NCBI GenBank assembly: GCA_023213395.1
Contig: CM041465.1
Location: 166,663,741 to 166,727,740, forward strand
Length of the DNA stretch: 64,000 nucleotides
Direction of reading: 5' to 3'
Source of the DNA: Cycas panzhihuaensis
Taxonomy: Eukaryota > Cycadophyta
Position numbers and translations under genes: made by a program. Below, in pieces: positions 9,570 to 19,946 of the stretch. Within the stretch, counting starts at the first letter, position 1. Every line of letters starts with the position of its first letter. A model generated the notes under the pieces. The model saw only the letters and a list, made by a program, of their open reading frames with translations. It was not told the DNA's origin and searched no databases.

Positions 9570-9949
9570 AGGATATTTGATACATCAACTGAGGAGCATC
9601 GCGTCACATGACTAGTCGAGAAGAATGGTTCGAGAATCTACAACCATACATTGTTTATAAATTAGTAGAACTGGGAGACAAATACTCCCTTGAAATAAAA
9701 GGAGTTGGAACCATTGCTGTCAAGATAAAAGTCAGAGTTGAGAAAATTGAGAATGTACTTTTGGTGCCAGGTCTAAAAATGAATCTTTTATCTGTCTCCC
9801 AGTTTAAAAAGAAGGGGTTGAGCACTGTATTTGATGAAAAGGGTTTTTGTTATATTCTTGATATGAAGAACAATGGAAATGTAATCGCAAAACGGGTTGA
9901 AAGCAATGACCTATACAGGCTGCTGTCAACCCCATTTTGCCGGGTGTAA
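9570..9949 (+). pseudogene. Copia-2 protease with destroyed active site
   Basis: The family motif WYVDSGAS is here read as stop-Y-I-N-stop-G-A-S: the catalytic Asp codon is AAC (9587-9589) and the following Ser codon is TGA (9590-9592). The downstream frame (from 9608) keeps RHMTSREEWFENL, KIENVLLVPGLKMNLLSVSQ and a final YRLLST block, so the identity is clear although the enzyme is dead. Confidence 0.88.
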
Positions 9950-9959
9950 AAGTTTGTAC

Positions 9960-10966
9960 TGCTGTAAGTCATAATGATAAAATGTGGCATTTGAAGTACA
10001 ATCATCTTCCCATAGAAAAACTAAAAAATATGGAGAAGAAAAGTTTAGTGATTGGTTTACCTCATATCACATCAAGCAATTTTCTATCTAAAAGTTGCCA
10101 ATTTGGCAAATAGCACAGACTGCCATTTCAAGAAAGCAAATGGCAAGTCCAAGAAAGATTAGAACTAGTACACACTGATCTATGTGGCTCTTTCGCTCTG
10201 CACTCCACCAATGGAAGTAGATACTTCCTTACCTTCATAGATGATTTGACCAGAAAAATTTGGGTTTATTTTTTGCATGCTAAATTAGAAGTTTTTGATG
10301 TATTCAAAGAATTTAAGGCTGAAACTGAATTAGAAACTAATGCCAAAATCAAATGTATAAAGTCTGATGGTGGGGGTGAATATATCTCCAAAGAATTTTT
10401 GGCGTATTGCAAAACCGGAGGAATATGAAGACAATTTACAACCCCTTGTACACCCCAATCCAATGGGGTTGCAGAAAGAAAGAATAGAGTTATCTTGGAA
10501 ATGGCTCGGAGCATGATGCATGGGAAAAATGTTCCAAGGTCATATTGGGTTGAAGCAATCAGCACAGCCTGTTACTTATTAAACGGAAGTCCAACAAAGG
10601 TAGCGGAACACCATACTCCAGAAGAATCATGGACGGGAAACTAAGCTTGACATAAGTCATGTAAAAGTATTTGGCAGCCAAGCCTTTGTTCATATTCTAG
10701 ATAAGAAAAGAACAAAGCTGGATTCGAAAAGTTTGGAATGTATTAAGGTTGGATATAACAAAAATTTGAAGGCATACAAGTGCATAGATCCAAAAACCAA
10801 CAAGTTATATGTAAGTCAAGATGATGTTTTCAATGAGGAAGACAAAGAGGAAAGTACAAGCCAAATTCAGGTGATTGAAAAGAGACCTCAAACAACTCCA
10901 CCGTACACTTCTATGGAAGAGGAGTCAGACATAACCTTAGAAGAAATTTTAGAAGAGTCTGCTTGA
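9960..10966 (+). pseudogene. Copia-2 GAG-pre-integrase and integrase
   Basis: WHLKYNHLPIEKL opens the zinc-binding segment. The first Asp is in LVHTDLCGS, the second in IKSDGGGEY and the Glu in SNGVAERKNR, so the catalytic triad can still be read. Interruptions include TAG in the GKQHRLPF block near 10113, TGA at 10426-10428 and a frameshift near 10640. The C-terminal part (10733-10966) has KAYKCIDPKTNKLYVS and an acidic linker. Confidence 0.88.
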
Positions 10967-11099
10967 CCTCAAGAATCTTACTTAGATTCCACTCTGGAAA
11001 TTGAATAAGGCTCCTCAGAAAAATCAAAGACTGAAGAAGAAAAGGAAAAGAAAATTCCCAAATGGTACCTCAAAACTATAGATGTAAGTAAAGGTTAAA

Positions 11100-11890
11100 T
11101 ACTTCCTCATAGAACAAGGAGTCAAAAGCCAAGAGCTTTGTTCAGTAATGTAGAGCCACAATCTTTCACTAAAGCCAAAGATCACATAGAATGGAAGAAA
11201 GCTATGGATGCAGTGCTGGATTCAATAAACAAAAACCAGACTTGGAAACTCATTGAGTTGCCATCAAACAAATCGGTTGTAAACTATAAATGGGACTATA
11301 AAATCAAAAGAGGACCTAATGGAAAGGTAGAAAAGTACAAGGCCAGACTAGTTGCAAAGGGATATACACAAACAACAGGTATAGAATATGAGGAAACTTT
11401 TTCTCTAGTGGCTAAGTTAAACATGGTTAGAATAGTTATAGCCTTAGTAGCACAGAAGAATTGGAAAATATATTAGTTAGATGTGAAAAGTGCTTTTTTG
11501 AATGGTGAGATTGAAGAAGAGGTATACATGTTTCAACCAGAGGGTTACATTAGACAAGGACAGGAGCATTTAGTGTGTAATCTAAAAAAGGCACTATATG
11601 GACTGAAATAGGCTCCCATGCATGGTATGCTAAATTAAATAGCCATCTTTGCAAAAATGGCTTCCAAAGAAGCATCTCAGACTCAAGTCTGTACATAAAA
11701 AGTAAAAATGGAGCAATTACTATAATAGAAGTTTATGCAGATGACATGATCTTCACAGGTGATGATGATGAATCAATATCCGATATAAAGAAGCAACTCG
11801 AAATCAAATTTGAAATGACTGACTTAGGACTCCTCAATTACTGCTTTAGGAATCCAAATCGAGCAGCAGACCGATTCAATTACTTTGTGA
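11100..11890 (+). pseudogene. Copia-2 reverse transcriptase
   Basis: Conserved blocks include [45 protein letters not shown] and the catalytic YADD (11734-11745), followed by MIFTGDDDE. Stops at 11474-11476 (before LDVKSAF) and 11609-11611 (in GLKQAP) both sit where the family has Gln (CAG). A frameshift follows the second stop. Confidence 0.9.
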
Positions 11891-11902
11891 TACATCAGAG
11901 AT

Positions 11903-12664
11903 TTGTTAACAAAGTTTATAATGGAAGAATGCAATTCTTGTTTCACTCCCATGGAAACAAACTGCAATTTGGCTTTAGGTGAAGGAGAAATTTACATTGA
12001 TGCAACTTTATATAGACAACTTGTTAGAAGTCTAATCTATCTCACGGCAACAAGACCTGACATCTTGTATGTCATGAGTTTAATATCCAGATACATGCAC
12101 GAGCCAAGAACAAGACATTGGAATGCTGCAAAAAGAATTTTAAGGTATCTCAAAGGAACAACCGAATTGAAGCTAATGTATCCAAAAGAGACATCGCATC
12201 AACTAACAGGATTCTGTGATTCAGACTGAGCAGGTGACAAGGAGTAAAGAAAATCAACCAGTGGGTATTGTTTCTTTCTAGGTGCCTCACCAATCTCTTG
12301 GAGTAGTAAAAAAATAGGCCACTGTAGCACTATCATCAATGCAGGCAGTACAAATCGGTGGTCGGTCACGATGGCAGCAGTTTGGCTCAGACAACTAATG
12401 AAAGATCTAAAAGCTCCTCAAAAGACAGCAACAACACTCTATTGCGACAATCAGAGTACAATCAAGCTCATCAAAAATCTAGTGTTTCATGCCAGAACCA
12501 AACACATTGAAGTTCAACATCATTTTATTAGGGAAAAGGTTCAAAACAGAGAAATAGATCTTGTCTACTGTCCCCCAAATGAACAAGTGGCTGATATATT
12601 GACCAAACCACTGGGAAAAGATAGATTTCAAATTCTTAGAGACAAAATAGGATTAGTTGGATAA
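11903..12664 (+). pseudogene. Copia-2 connection and RNase H domain
   Basis: The frame carries SLIYLTATRPDI, HWNAAKRILRYLKGT and GFCDSD, then a stop where the family has Trp (DWAGD). After further breaks it resumes at 12371 with WLRQLMKDL, LYCDNQSTIKL, HARTKHIEVQHHFIREKV and ADILTKPLGKDRF, the usual end of a Copia polyprotein. It removes the RNA strand during cDNA synthesis. Confidence 0.9.
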
Positions 12665-12670
12665 AACATT

Positions 12671-12679
12671 AAGAGAGGG
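12671..12679 (+). other. Copia-2 polypurine tract
   Basis: AAGAGAGGG lies directly before the 3' LTR, where second-strand synthesis is primed. Confidence 0.8.
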
Positions 12680-12878
12680 TGTTAGAATATAATGTTTTAT
12701 CCTAGGTTATAAACTAATATATTTATGTATCCTAATGTAACCTTGTGACACGTCATCCAGAGATAATTCAGGTACAAGTTAGTTTCAGGGTGGTTACAAA
12801 CCCTAATTGTATATATGTACTTGCATCCTCAATAATGAATTAATTCATTCTCTCTTCTATCATTGCGTAAGTTCAACA
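12680..12878 (+). repeat. Copia-2 3' LTR
   Basis: It starts TGTTAGAATATAATG, ends GTAAGTTCAACA, matches the 5' LTR at roughly 94% by eye, and is followed by target-site copy CTTCT. Confidence 0.95.
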
Positions 12879-12883
12879 CTTCT

Positions 12884-14134
12884 TAGATGACTTATGAGAA
12901 TCTTCCCAATTGTGTACTTCTTAGTCAGCATTTGAGGGATAACTAACCAAATAATTAAAGTCACCATGGATTAATGATGGATTAAACATTATTTTCCAAC
13001 AACCTTGTATAATGAAGTTCTTGTTAAGTCTACCAAAGTTTACTCGTATTTACATTTACATGCCTCTTGGGTCCATTTGTGGATGAGTTTTATGGGATTG
13101 CACTTTGTCAATTCAAACTTTTAATAGTTAAGAACATTAAATATCTAAGAGGCAATGCATAACAATTGCACATATTGAGGGTGAGAGAGATACTCCATAA
13201 ATACTTTGTGTTAAATTATATAAAGTAATTACTAATATAATCAAAATATCCATTCACAACATATTTTTTTTGATGTACAGAATGAATTTTTAAATAATGA
13301 TGGAAAACAAGCTTTTATTAAGTGAAATGATCCATTCGAACAGATCATCTTTGGCTTTTGTAATATCACCAACACAATCATGGGTATTTTTATAATCAAA
13401 TATAACTTTTCCAATTTCAAAGTAAGATCAATTTCCCTAGTGTTGATGTTGTGGAGTATTCCTTTGACTAGAAAGGGTATTTTTGGCAAGACAATGGAAA
13501 TGGCTTTGTTTTGTTATATGGTGAACGAGACACTTGCCCTAATACAACCAATGTATTCTTGCTTTCACTTCCTTGGTTTAAAATGACCGCTTTTATCACA
13601 AGTAGCAACGTTTAGTGAGCCTCTCATAACGATCTGACAAATTTGGGCACTTTTCTTCATGATATTATGTCGAGAGTAGCTAGAATTTTGTTGCCTTAAT
13701 TGTACAATGCCTTTGCAATTGCTTGAAGTTTTTGCAACTTGTCAAAACATGACCAACACATTTTTATAGTAGGAAAATTAGGCACATCATTGTTAGCCTT
13801 ATGCCTCATTAAATACTTGTATAACTTCATAATGACTAGATAAGTGAGACTCATTATGGTTACAAGCATCTGAGCATGTATGAGACCACATCTAGGCATG
13901 ATGAGTTGTAATATACCTCACATGTTCTAAAATTAGTGTGTACTTGCCCAATGGATCAGTTTGGTCAATTTGGTGATGAGTTGTATAGGACTACGCTCAT
14001 TGATTCAACTCTCTAAGATCTAAGAACATTAAATATCCAATAAGCAATTCATAGCAATTCTACATATTGAGGATGAGGTAGATTCTCTATAAACGCTCAT
14101 GATAATTCATTTATCCACTCATCAATAGGAGTAA
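12884..14134. other. Non-coding stretch with a dispersed direct repeat
   Basis: No gene is seen. About 140 bp at 13070-13210 recur at 13955-14100 in the same direction; both contain AAGAACATTAAATATC and ACATATTGAGG. The stretch up to about 12999 may be the rest of the LTR remnant cut by Copia-2. Confidence 0.5.
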
Positions 14135-15486
14135 GAAGCTATTGAGAGAGTTAAGGCATCTAAAAAGTTTCTTTCAACAAGTAAGGGTCCATATTCTACT
14201 TCTAGTGGTGATGCATCTAATGCATTTGTGCCTATGATTGTTCAGGAAGATCGTAAATGGCAAAATTTGGGCTTACTTGGAAAGACACTTGATGTGAATG
14301 GAAGGGAGGAGGTGGATAGCAAGGTTCCACGTTGCTTTATGCATACAAACTCCTATTTTCTCTTGTTTGCTCTCCATATTGGTAGGATATGATGAGCTCA
14401 ATTACTGATTGGCCAAGGGGCTATAAGAGCCCTAGATATGAGAGATTGCATACTACCTTGCTTGCAAAGGAAGGGAAACTGGTGGAGTAGTTCATGGAGT
14501 CAATCTGCACAAGTTGAAACACAATAGGGGCTTCCACTATATTAGATTGATGGACAAACGTAACAAATAAACTTCCTATGAATCTCATTGCCAACTCTCC
14601 AAAGGGTGCATGCTTATTTAAGGCAATTGATTGCAGTGGAAAGGAGAAGAACACAATGTTTTACAAATGTTCTCATAAATGTATATGAAAAATGTTGCGA
14701 AATTTGGGTCCATTTGGAAAGATGCTTGATGCGAATGGAATAGAGGAGGTTGATAACAAGGTTGCATGTTGTATTTATGTGTGCAAACTCCCATTTTCTC
14801 TCATTCACTCTCCTTATTGGCAAGATATGATAAAAGCAATTAATGATGGGCGAAGGGGCTATAAGAGCCCTACTTATGAGAGATTGCATACCACCTTGCT
14901 TGGGAAGGAAGGGAAATTGGTGGAGTGGTGCATGGAGTCAATCCTTGCAAGTTGGAACACAATAGGGGTTTCTATTGTATTAGATGGGTGGACAGATGCA
15001 ACAATAGGCCTCTTATGAACCTCATCATCTACTGTTTAAGAGTGCATGCTTCTTTAATACAATTGATTGTACTAATAAGGAGAAGAACATAATTTGTTAC
15101 AAATGTGCTGAGAAATGCAATTGAAATCATGGGGCCATCAAATGTGATGCAAGTCATCATAGACGATTCATACATTTCTAAAGCAATTGGTTTGATTACG
15201 GAAATTAGATACAACCATATATTTTGGACTCCATATGTGGTTTACAACTTGAATTTGGCATTGAAGGTGATTAGGCCAATTCCTTAGATCTAGGAAATCT
15301 ATGATGCAAGGGAGAAAATTTAAGTGTTTGTGGTCAATAGTGAGCAAGCATATCTGATTTTCGAAGCACAGTCTTGCTTGGCAATCTTGAAGGGTGCAAA
15401 ACCATGATTTGCATTCCATTTTTTCATGCTCCGGAGATTATGTGTGGTTAAGGAGGCCTTGGGAAACATTGTGTTTTCAAAGGAAC
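14135..15486 (+). pseudogene. hAT-type transposase (DUF659), 5' part, duplicated
   Basis: The translation matches the DUF659 segment of plant hAT transposases. The clearest part is 14692-15018 (SPYWQDMIKAIND, then RRGYKSPTYERLHTTLLGKEG, then VLDGWTDA), followed at 15105-15287 by IFWTPYVVYNLNLALK. A diverged copy of the same segment precedes it (14264-14700 relates to 14701 onward, offset 437 bp). Many stops and frameshifts are present. No BED zinc finger was recognised upstream. Gypsy-1 interrupts at 15487 and the gene continues at 19947. Confidence 0.82.
14264..15137 (+). repeat. 437-bp tandem duplication in the hAT pseudogene
   Basis: Both units share AATTTGGG, GGGGCTATAAGAGCCCTA, TATGAGAGATTGCATAC and GGAGTCAATC in the same order and spacing. 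The left unit holds more stops than the right. The copies differ at many positions, so the duplication is old. Confidence 0.8.
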
Positions 15487-15848
15487 TGATATACCTGCAT
15501 ACTCATGAAATTTTGATTGGGAAAATACCTTTAGGCCTTGTGTATGCACATGAATTTGGGACTTGAATTAGGTAAGAGGAATGGGAGGAATGAATGACTT
15601 TTCTCTTCATTGATTTCCTTGAAGAATGACTTGCATATTTATGTAAACCGAAGTTGGTTTGTTTGTAGGATTCATGTAAACCGAAGTTGGTTTGTTTGTA
15701 AGACACATATGGGTGCCTTGCATGACATGTGTCACCTATATACGTAATTACTCATTAAGTTCCTTAAGTACTTTTAAAATGATACTTTAAGAGTATTGTG
15801 AATATAAGGCTATACTTATACGTTAAGACTATACATAAATATTCATCA
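15487..15848 (-). repeat. Gypsy-1 3' LTR
   Basis: It reads TGATATACCTGC...AAATATTCATCA on the plus strand. Near 15650-15710 it has a 32-bp internal tandem duplication (GTAAACCGAAGTTGG twice) that the other LTR lacks, and it lacks about 16 bp near the edge that the other has. Confidence 0.9.
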
Positions 15849-16340
15849 TTTCTTCCTTGCTTAAAAAGAAATTGGCCCTAATTTTTGTTGAAGATGGGGA
15901 AAATGTTTTTGGAGAGCTGCTTCAGAGATCCATTTGGCCTTGGTGTGTAGAGTCCCTTTTCAACCAACGAGATAGGTGGTGGTAATTTGTTGCTTAGTTT
16001 GCTGTTGGCGAGTGTCGAGGATGGTGTTGGCTGAAAGTATAGGTTGAAAATCTATAATGGTATCAAAAGGATGAGAAATAAGAGGTTCAACTTCAATTTG
16101 TGGTGGCTCATATATCTTGAGTTGGTTGATATTGACAACATCATGAATACCCAGATGAACAGGTAAGGCGAGGCGAAAAGAATTTGGTCCTATAGCTTGA
16201 ATTATAGTATAACGACCAAAACAAATATGTTTAAACTTGTGGTGATGTTTAAACCATTTGCGATCCAGATGAAGCCAAACTTTGTTGTCGACTTGAAAGG
16301 AAGCTTTAGAGCTGATCTTGAGTTGTTTTATATTCGAGTT
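15849..16340 (-). pseudogene. Gypsy-1 integrase C-terminus and chromodomain-like tail
   Basis: After the LTR, a purine-rich tract (minus AAGCAAGGAAGAAA) is followed by a frame containing TTTYLVG-stop-KG and KWISEAALQKHFP. This resembles the YLVKWKG...W core of chromodomains that steer chromoviruses to heterochromatin; the Trp codon is now TGA. Further right lie FGRYTIIQAIGPNSFRL and NINQLKIYEP, the usual integrase C-terminal block. Confidence 0.65.
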
Positions 16341-16559
16341 GAATCTGGTGGAAAATTTACTTGATTGTGGAATGTAGTTTATTCATGTGATCAATAAAAG
16401 ATCCAACTTTTTGTTGTTGTTTTTGCTTGTGCCTTGTGGTAGAAGAAGGAACAACAAGTAGAAGTTCATAAGGGGCAAGTGGTTGATATCCATAGTAAAC
16501 TTCAAAAGGAGATCGTCCAATGAAAACATGAGTTGCTCAATTATAACAATGCTATATAT

Positions 16560-17210
16560 GATGGAGATGTAAATCCCATTGTTTAGTGTTGTGTTGGTAA
16601 ATGCAGAGTGCATGTACCAGTGTGTAATTAACCATCTCTATTTGACCATTAGTTTGGGGATGAAAAGAAGTTCAAAAATTGAGTTGGTAGCCAAGCATCT
16701 TACAGAGAGCTTGCCAAAAAAAAATCAGAAAATGACTCCTGTCAGAAACTATAGACAATGGAAGACCATAGTGAGTCCATGCATATTGAAAAAATAACTC
16801 AGAAACTCGAGAAGCAGAGATGTTCTTTGTGCAGGGAATGAAAATTGCCATTTTGAAAAATCAACAAACAATGCCAAATATATAGTCGTCGTCGCACTGA
16901 GTGGTGGGTAGCCTGCTTACAAAGTCCATCGAAATAGATTCCCATGACCGATTGGGGACAAGAAGTGGTTGATAAAGTCCTAGTTTGCAATTAGAGGGTC
17001 TGGATTGACTGTAGGGAGAGCAACACCGAATATAATCTTCAACTGACTTTTGCATGGAAGGCCAGTAAAAATAACACTGAAGGTGCTGAAGAGTTTTGTG
17101 CGTTCCAAAGTGTCCACTATATGTCGAAGAATGAGCCTCTTTGAGAAACTGTTGTCACGGAGCGCCAATAGGAACACACAGATGATTAACCTTATAGAGA
17201 AGACCATTTG
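16560..17210 (-). pseudogene. Gypsy-1 integrase core and zinc-binding region
   Basis: Reading leftwards: a His/Cys zinc segment with HFGTHKTLQHLQCYF-like and YIRCCSPYSQSRPS blocks, the first Asp in SISMDFVSRLP (about 16921-16937), the second in SIVSDR (about 16739-16755) and the Glu in HPQTNGQIEMV (about 16629-16661). All three catalytic residues remain, but the frame changes several times. Confidence 0.82.
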
Positions 17211-17259
17211 TGAGGTGATAATCCAAAAAAGGTTCGAGATTAGTTTGGGTGGGCTGAGA

Positions 17260-17821
17260 TAAAGTGGTTAGGATAGGTCCAACTTGGGAGGACAACTCAG
17301 AAAATCGTAGTAAGGTGGTTGAAAGTAGTATTGAGAAAGGTGGCTAAAGCTATAGGATGGGAGGACAACTCAGAAAATCGGCTACTTTATTAGAAACTCT
17401 TTTTTTGTATTTAATCAGGAGTTGAAATTATTGAATGTAAGAAGCCCATTTAAGATGTCAATATTTTTGGATTTTGGATTGGAAATTTAGAAATTGCAAA
17501 TGTTGGTGGTCGGTATGGACAATAGTTTTATTGCCAAGGGGAAAGTGTTGCCAATGATGGAGAGCTTGAACAAGGGCATAAAATTCTTTGTTATAAGTTC
17601 TATAATTGAGCTTGGCCTAAAAAAATGTTTCAGAATGATAAGCAATAGGATATTCTCCTTACTTAATAACAATGACAAGGGCAAATTGGGAAGCATCGAT
17701 TTCTAGTTCAAAGGGTTAAGTGAGATCAGAAAGATGAAGGACATGTGTGGTGTAGAGGGCAACTTTGAGTCTTTGAAAAGTGGATTTTACAGAAGAGTTT
17801 CATACAAAGGTTGTTGAATTT
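17260..17821 (-). pseudogene. Gypsy-1 RNase H region
   Basis: Traces of the RNase H domain are spread over several frames, for example the equivalent of YNKEFYALVQALHHW and HTDHQHLQF around 17490-17620. A 22-bp stretch beginning GGGAGGACAACTC is repeated at 17286 and 17359. Assignment rests on position between reverse transcriptase and integrase plus these short blocks. Confidence 0.6.
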
Positions 17822-18769
17822 TTAGTAAGAATTTTGAGAGGATGTGCAAATGCTAGAAAAGTGGGAAATGAATTTTCTATAAAAGTTGACAATGCCAAGA
17901 GAACTTTTGAGCTTGGTGAGAGTAGAAGATGTTAGCCAATTTTGAATGATGCAGACTTTTTCTGGATTAACATGAACAACATTCTCGTCAATGATGAATC
18001 CAAGATAAAGGATAGATTTTTGTGTAAAGAAACATTTCTTGAACTTGGCTTTGAGTTGATGTTGTCGTAACAAAGCCATGGCAGTATCGACATGATGAAG
18101 ATGCTCCTCCAAATTGTTGCTGAAGACTAGTATATCATCAAGATAAGCAATGACAAATTTACCCAAGTGAGAGCGGAAAATATCATTAATAAGCCACATG
18201 AAAGTAGCAAGAGCGTTAGTCAAGCCAAAAGGCATGACTAACCATTCATAAAGGCCATTTTGAGTCTTGAAGGTTGTTTTCCAAGTGTCATGAGCTTGTA
18301 CTTGAACTTGTTGATATCTAGAGGCCAAATCAATTTTAGTTAAATATTTGGCTCCTTTGAGATGATCCAACAAGTCATCAATGCATGGAAGTGGGTACCA
18401 ATTTTTAACAGTGATTTTGTTAAGAGCTCGGTAATCAATACATATGCACCATTCTTTATTTTTTTTTGGAATGAGGATTGCAGGGGAGCCACAAGGAAAA
18501 AAACTTGGTTGAATTTTACCTTCTTCAATTAATTGAGGTAGTTGGCGCTCCAATTCAGCATGGATGAGAGGAGTAATGTGATATAGAGTTTGATTAGGAA
18601 GTGAGGAACTTGGAACAAGATCAATAGAATGTTGCACAACACATATTCGAGGAAGTCCCTTAGGTTTTGCAAAAACATTGGAGTACACATCTAAAAGAGC
18701 TTTTATTGCTTTGGGTGGCATCTTAGTATAATTTTTCTTTTCTACTTGATGAATGACACAAAGTACCAT
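17822..18769 (-). CDS. Gypsy-1 reverse transcriptase (open 315-codon frame)
   Basis: This is the longest open transposon frame in the window. It has HSIDLVPSSSLPNQ, LIEEGKIQPSFFPCGSPAIL, CIDYRALNKITVKNWYPLP, TKIDLASRYQQV, MPFGLTNALATFM and the catalytic AYLDDILVFS, followed by the thumb-region block YLGFIIDENVVHVNPEKV. The active-site Asp pair is intact. It is a fragment of a gag-pol, with no start of its own. Confidence 0.92.
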   Translation of the reverse strand: MVLCVIHQVEKKNYTKMPPKAIKALLDVYSNVFAKPKGLPRICVVQHSIDLVPSSSLPNQTLYHITPLIHAELERQLPQLIEEGKIQPSFFPCGSPAILIPKKNKEWCICIDYRALNKITVKNWYPLPCIDDLLDHLKGAKYLTKIDLASRYQQVQVQAHDTWKTTFKTQNGLYEWLVMPFGLTNALATFMWLINDIFRSHLGKFVIAYLDDILVFSNNLEEHLHHVDTAMALLRQHQLKAKFKKCFFTQKSILYLGFIIDENVVHVNPEKVCIIQNWLTSSTLTKLKSSLGIVNFYRKFISHFSSICTSSQNSY

Positions 18770-18779
18770 TTGTTTAGAG

Positions 18780-19200
18780 GTGTTGTTGGCAAGTTTGACT
18801 ACAGGGTTGTCGGTGATGAGATCTAAGGTTGGCTAAGCATTGATTGTAGAAGTAAGTTTATACGCTTTCCCATTTTTGTGAAGCATATAGGTATTATGAT
18901 ATCCATCATACAATGTTCGACGATCGTGCTAATATGGGTGTCCCAAGAGAACATCGCTGGAATCCATAGGGGTGACATCACAATCAACAGTGTCCAAGAA
19001 TGACAAAATGGCAAAAGTGGTAGTGCAAATTTTGTTGACCATTGTTGTGTGACCATTAGTCATTACCCATCCAAGAGTATAGGGTTTAGGATGTGGCTTG
19101 GTCGACAATTGTAGGGAATCCACTAATGTTTGTGAGATTAGATTCTTTATACTTCCATTATCAATGATACAGAGAGCTAAGCGATCCTTGATCTGACAAT
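18780..19200 (-). pseudogene. Gypsy-1 aspartic protease
   Basis: Frames 18823-19123 carry TLGWVMTNGHTT, CDVTPMDSSDVLLGHPY and HDRRTLYDG-like blocks, typical of the protease to reverse transcriptase spacer in chromoviruses. Upstream, at about 19157-19180, the active-site motif is IIDNGSIKNLIS, with Asn in place of Ser or Thr after the catalytic Asp, a change that would normally impair a retropepsin. Confidence 0.75.
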
Positions 19201-19201
19201 T

Positions 19202-19500
19202 CTATGTGAAAAGTCGTTCTTTCTGAGAAGTAGAATATTCATTGGTCATCAACACAATATGCTGATATGGAGCATGCAAATTAGGGACATCAATGGTGTC
19301 ATTTGATTCCGGTGGTGCTTGATGTTCGGTGATTAGAGTGCGTAATTTATGTTGTACTCGATATTCATTGTTTGTATGGCTTGAGCATTTATGAAAAGAA
19401 CAATATTTCTGTGTATTAGCTAGTCGCGGCACATTGAATGTTTTGGAAGTTGAGGTAGATGCTAGAGGTGGCTGAGGTGTTGCAACTTGTTTTCAATTTT
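19202..19500 (-). pseudogene. Gypsy-1 gag remnant with knuckle-like motif
   Basis: The frame has NTQKYCSFHKCSSHTNNEYR, which resembles the CxFHx...Hx...EC knuckle of this gag family but lacks the last Cys (Tyr instead). Only about 100 bp separate it from the LTR, so the capsid part of gag has been deleted. Confidence 0.65.
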
Positions 19501-19579
19501 GTTACGGTGGTTGTATGGCTGTTCGTACACCTCTGCAGACCCTAAAAACTTAAAAAAATTAATCTTCATAGGCAATCGA

Positions 19580-19595
19580 CCTCACTTTGATACCA
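19580..19595 (-). other. Gypsy-1 primer-binding site
   Basis: The minus strand reads TGGTATCAAAGTGAGG, five bases inside the 5' LTR at 19601. It is a tRNA-Met-type site. Confidence 0.75.
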
Positions 19596-19600
19596 AAAAA

Positions 19601-19946
19601 TGATATGCCTACAGATTTTTGCTTACTTGCTCCTCATGAAATTCTGACTAGGAAAATACCTTCAGGCCTCGTGTATGCATAGAAATTCGAGACCTGAATT
19701 AGGCAAGGGGAATGGGAGGGATGCATAACTTCTCTCTTCATTGATTTCCTTGAAGAATGGCGTACATATTTATACAAACTCAAGTTGGTTTGTATGTAGG
19801 ACACATATGTGTACCATGTAGAACATGTGTCATCTATATACCTAATTGGTAATTAAGTTCCTTAAGTACCTTTAAAATGATACTTAAAGAGTATTGTGAA
19901 TATAAGACTATACTTATACATTAAGACTATACATAAATATTCATCA
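19601..19946 (-). repeat. Gypsy-1 5' LTR
   Basis: It reads TGATATGCCTAC...AAATATTCATCA on the plus strand and pairs with 15487-15848. The two LTRs differ at many positions, so the insertion is old. Confidence 0.9.

Larger units (their letters stand above)
7563..12878 (+). mobile_element. Copia-2: LTR-bounded Ty1-copia element, coding decayed
   Basis: The two LTRs (7563-7762 and 12680-12878) are flanked by a perfect 5-bp target-site duplication CTTCT (7558-7562 and 12879-12883). The primer-binding site, gag, protease, integrase, reverse transcriptase, RNase H and polypurine tract are in the Copia order over 5.3 kb. The LTRs differ at about a dozen positions plus two small indels. Every domain has at least one stop or frameshift, so the copy cannot act on its own. 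Gag and integrase closely resemble Copia-4. Confidence 0.95.
15487..19946 (-). mobile_element. Gypsy-1: chromovirus-like Ty3-gypsy element inside hAT
   Basis: LTRs of 362 bp (15487-15848) and 346 bp (19601-19946) enclose, reading leftwards, a gag remnant, protease, reverse transcriptase, RNase H, integrase and a chromodomain-like tail. Flanks GGAAC (15482-15486) and GGCAT (19947-19951) fit a 5-bp target duplication with two changes, and the hAT frame joins (SKE-R-HKLRAS) when one copy is kept. The element is only 4.46 kb because most of gag is missing. LTR size and chromodomain suggest a Reina-like chromovirus, tentatively. Gypsy-3 is a relative. Confidence 0.9.
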
